A program made the position numbers and the translations under genes. From CAIKKV01 sp044346855 (lineage in GTDB: Bacteria; Verrucomicrobiota; Kiritimatiellia; CAIKKV01), in NCBI GenBank assembly GCA_044346855.1, contig JBIIYJ010000112.1:1-15346 (forward strand): a stretch of DNA of 15,346 nt, written 5' to 3'. Positions 14,301-15,346 of this stretch are shown one piece after another. The notes below the pieces were generated by a model. That model made no database searches, was not told where the DNA came from, and saw only the letters and a list, made by a program, of their open reading frames with translations. Every line of letters begins with the position of its first letter. Position 1 is the first letter of the stretch.

Positions 14301-14385
14301 ACGCAAGGGAGAACGGTCCCGCCGGGAAGCGGCGCAATGAATCCTGGAGCTTTCGGACGATCCGGAAAAGCCGGGGTGTCTGCAT
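11341..14385 (-). CDS. Secreted multidomain glycoside hydrolase (LamG + CBM-like + DUF5060-like + clan A TIM barrel)
   Basis: 1014 residues. Signal peptide about 1-42 (hydrophobic stretch ending SAAAAAEP). Residues about 110-290 are LamG/concanavalin-like (FTVAGWAWMKD, WRHYAAVVEE, VTLYRDGEPL, LLGGLEIRNRALD). Residues about 300-425 look like a beta-sandwich carbohydrate-binding module. Residues about 430-545 match the DUF5060 pattern (GKFEVSFRI, WRVRYAPRQEGGYVYTLKV). The catalytic barrel, about 555-900, includes GFIRVSDRDPRFFEFTDGSY. Probable acid/base Glu741 is in QLWSELDL and probable nucleophile Glu838 in ITEFGGQW, a normal clan A spacing. Ser replaces the usual Asn before the acid/base. 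A C-terminal beta domain (about 930-1014) resembles those following DUF4038/DUF5060 enzymes. GAGGA lies 7 nt before the ATG, just after a strong hairpin. The glycan substrate is unknown. Confidence 0.85.
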   Translation of the reverse strand: MQTPRLFRIVRKLQDSLRRFPAGPFSLALASAAVSLSAAAAAEPGGVFELPLQVPAGIRGTVSSAAAPADSWTSVYFVAELPASTLAGSQTAHRVTVPAGTRWLSDGPAGGSLVLTTAYQRIVLPASPELEFAGGGTSAAFTVAGWAWMKDATWFTLASKGDGREWLFGFDRLDRLGLTLSSGDDRRRWSRLSAPLTADEGAWRHYAAVVEEAGAAPRVTLYRDGEPLVQGAVEERGDGFEGLRSRQESIALGSGPAMRARGKGLLGGLEIRNRALDAAAVKALYARGKALLEAPRTEMADLEAVFPGDRETELWSRVPWHQAEALRFTVALPAGAPTNCEVLAFVKDWDYLWYQHLSPGCLVPGVATQVVVSMTAESEAWAPVGHDFRWNGRTLAEPRSIGIRVFCKDSAWTGRVVIASPAILLKPAVPPPPTIRDVRPEAARVPKDGKFEVSFRIPDRHLDPFDTNVVRVTAQFTAPDGTVAEVEGFYANDFYREETPVGERITPQGVPLWRVRYAPRQEGGYVYTLKVRDAGGEASWGPARFTAGPAESKGFIRVSDRDPRFFEFTDGSYYFPIGHNIRSPFDTRHDAAFPWKQRFDEGTSVYRRYFKAMAENGEQFSEVWFSPWSLGLEWDERWPGYHGVGQYNMRHAWEMDRVMDEAAARGIHLNMVIHNHGKFSTFEDQEFGDNPFNADNGGYLQSPNAYFTDPRALEAFRKLMRYTVARWGYSRHVMAWQLWSELDLVGAERNFYRRPEVVEWHRMMGRYIKEIDPNRHLVATHVCGDFNHQNVEIISKPEMDHCAVDAYHGSPDPVFIVSLMKATAQFNNPFLKPVQITEFGGQWSASSMAHLKATLHAALWSSVGVPLAGAPMLWWWMAIDEENLYPAFRGVAAFMKDVDRRDPALLPVDPAFYGDGAPVGELVWACLRSPGLVLGWVGRGPEFEEADLAGPPRVSGLQAELGGLSNGVFKVEYWDTTRGVPVQRVSVASTNGVLRLTLPPFVRDAAFKAQLAVP

Positions 14386-14397
14386 AAAGGGTTCCTC

Positions 14398-14432
14398 GCC
14401 GCGGGAGCCGGTCCTTCGGGCCCGCCCGCGGC
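14398..14432 (-). promoter_or_regulatory. Leader hairpin abutting the glycoside hydrolase ribosome binding site
   Basis: Read on the minus strand, GCCGCGGG pairs perfectly with CCCGCGGC (8 bp, arms at 14432-14425 and 14405-14398), with an inner 5-bp stem closing on a triloop (14422-14410). The GAGGA Shine-Dalgarno follows at once (14397-14393), 7 nt before the ATG. It may modulate ribosome access or stabilise the mRNA 5' end. Confidence 0.5.
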
Positions 14433-14450
14433 ATGTTGATAGAAGCTGTT

Positions 14451-14479
14451 ATTCTACCGGTTGGGGAGATGCCGTGCAA
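14451..14479 (-). promoter_or_regulatory. Candidate promoter for the glycoside hydrolase gene
   Basis: TTGCAC (14479-14474) and TAGAAT (14456-14451) are separated by 17 bp on the minus strand. The -10 matches 5 of 6. Initiation near 14444 gives a leader of about 60 nt containing the hairpin. The upstream segment TTGCACGGCAT resembles TTGCATGGAAT at the pseudopilin promoter (9 of 11). Confidence 0.45.
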
Positions 14480-14559
14480 ACGAAAATGACCTGATTTCGC
14501 GGTCTTGCGCTCACGACCTCAAATGGGGTAATGTTGCGGTTTTAGCCAAAGGAGCGCGC

Positions 14560-15346
14560 ATGAAAAAGACGAAGGTCGGCATTATCGGGTGTGGGAACAT
14601 TTCAGGCATTTACTGCAAGACGCTTAAGAAAATGGCAGCCACGGACCTGGTTGCCGTGGCCGACCTGCTGCTCCCGCGGGCCAAGGGGCGCGCCACGGAG
14701 TTCGGCATCGCCCGCGCCTGCTCGGTCAAGCAGCTCCTGGCCGACCCCGAGATCGGCATCGTCGTCAACCTGACAATCCCCAAGGCCCACGCCGAGGTGG
14801 CGATGCAGGTGCTCAAGGCCGGCAAGAGCGTCTACAACGAAAAGCCACTCGCCGTGACCCGCGACCAGGCCGCGGCCATGCTGAAGCTGGCGGCCGAGAA
14901 GAAAGTCCGCATCGGCTGCGCGCCCGACACCTTCCTGGGCGCCGGCATCCAGACCTGCCGCAAGCTGATCGACGACGGCTGGATCGGCAAGCCCGTGGCC
15001 GCCACGGCCTTCATGATGTGCCGCGGCCACGAGGGCTGGCATCCGGATCCCGACTTCTACTACCAGCCCGGCGGCGGCCCCATGTTCGACATGGGCCCCT
15101 ACTACCTCACGGCCCTGGTCAACCTGATCGGCCCCATCCGCCGCATCTCCGGCTCGGCCCGCGTCACCTTCCCCGAGCGCGTGATCACCAGCCAGCCCAA
15201 GAACGGCACGGTCATCAAGGTCAACACCCCGACCCACCTGGCGGGCGTGGTGGACTTCGCGAACGGCGCCATCGGCACCATCGTGACGAGCTTCGACGTG
15301 GTGGCCCACACGCATTCCTGCATCGAGATCTACGGCACGGACGGCT
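14560..15346 (+). CDS. Gfo/Idh/MocA family NAD(P)-dependent oxidoreductase, cut by window edge
   Basis: 262 codons to the edge, with no stop. MKKTKVGIIGCGNISGIYCK is a Rossmann start with GxGxxS, EKPLAV (about 95-100) carries the family's EKP motif with the catalytic Lys, and GGGPMFDMGPYYL is the typical helix containing the substrate-binding region. Members oxidise or reduce sugars, inositols and sugar derivatives with NAD(P). AGGAG lies 5 nt before the ATG. It is divergent from the secreted glycoside hydrolase across a 174-nt spacer, which fits joint use in carbohydrate breakdown, though its substrate is not readable. The C-terminal part of the alpha/beta domain is outside the window. No strong plus-strand promoter is obvious; TTGCGC and TAATGT 18 bp apart (14505-14534) is a weak candidate. 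Confidence 0.9.
   Translation, partial: MKKTKVGIIGCGNISGIYCKTLKKMAATDLVAVADLLLPRAKGRATEFGIARACSVKQLLADPEIGIVVNLTIPKAHAEVAMQVLKAGKSVYNEKPLAVTRDQAAAMLKLAAEKKVRIGCAPDTFLGAGIQTCRKLIDDGWIGKPVAATAFMMCRGHEGWHPDPDFYYQPGGGPMFDMGPYYLTALVNLIGPIRRISGSARVTFPERVITSQPKNGTVIKVNTPTHLAGVVDFANGAIGTIVTSFDVVAHTHSCIEIYGTDG

Noticed and set aside
11278..14340. Open frame of about 1020 codons antisense to the glycoside hydrolase gene
   Set aside because: It is Arg/Gly/His/Pro-rich with no recognisable domain or signal, and is explained by high GC at third codon positions of the real minus-strand gene.

Overview
The window is GC-rich bacterial DNA. The shorter non-coding stretches (about 1480-1646, 8424-8537 and 10490-10590) are clearly more AT-rich. 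Several features point to a member of the PVC superphylum (Kiritimatiellota, Lentisphaerota or Verrucomicrobiota), probably an environmental genome. These are a pseudopilin with an AFTLIELLVVIAII-type N-terminus beside a secretin-like protein, a non-heme URO-D family protein, a DUF5060-type secreted glycoside hydrolase with a LamG domain, a Gfo/Idh/MocA oxidoreductase, and intergenic short tandem heptamer repeats. The assignment is inferred from family content; there is no rRNA or tRNA to confirm it.

Layout. Minus strand, 1-1446: a pseudopilin followed by a secretin N-terminal region cut off by the window edge. Next is a divergent intergenic region (1480-1646). Plus strand, 1647-8432: five genes that overlap end to start by 11, 26, 4 and 4 nt. 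They encode a large secreted protein with PA14-like, PKD-like and degenerate SGNH domains, a family 2 (BcsA-like) membrane glycosyltransferase, a polytopic ArnT/PMT-like membrane protein, a membrane-anchored coiled-coil protein, and a URO-D family protein. Plus strand, 8538-9488: an aldo/keto reductase, separated from the operon by two heptamer arrays. Minus strand, 9711-10421: thyX. Plus strand, 10589-11243: a vapBC-like toxin-antitoxin pair. Minus strand, 11341-14385: a secreted multidomain glycoside hydrolase with a strong hairpin just ahead of its ribosome binding site. Plus strand, 14560 to the edge: a Gfo/Idh/MocA oxidoreductase, truncated.

How the genes may work together. The tightly coupled operon looks like a glycan synthesis or envelope-decoration module: a cytoplasmic-face GT2, a second polytopic transferase, an anchored coiled coil that could organise the complex, and an exported SGNH-like partner. 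In the exported protein every catalytic block appears to have been lost. The right-hand genes (aldo/keto reductase, glycoside hydrolase, Gfo/Idh dehydrogenase) fit secreted polysaccharide breakdown and sugar oxidation. thyX supplies dTMP and vapBC is an independent accessory unit.

The most notable non-coding signals are the paired heptamer arrays, a dispersed element present twice with a compensatory change in its stem, a 24-bp near-perfect palindrome between thyX and vapB, and the leader hairpin of the glycoside hydrolase.
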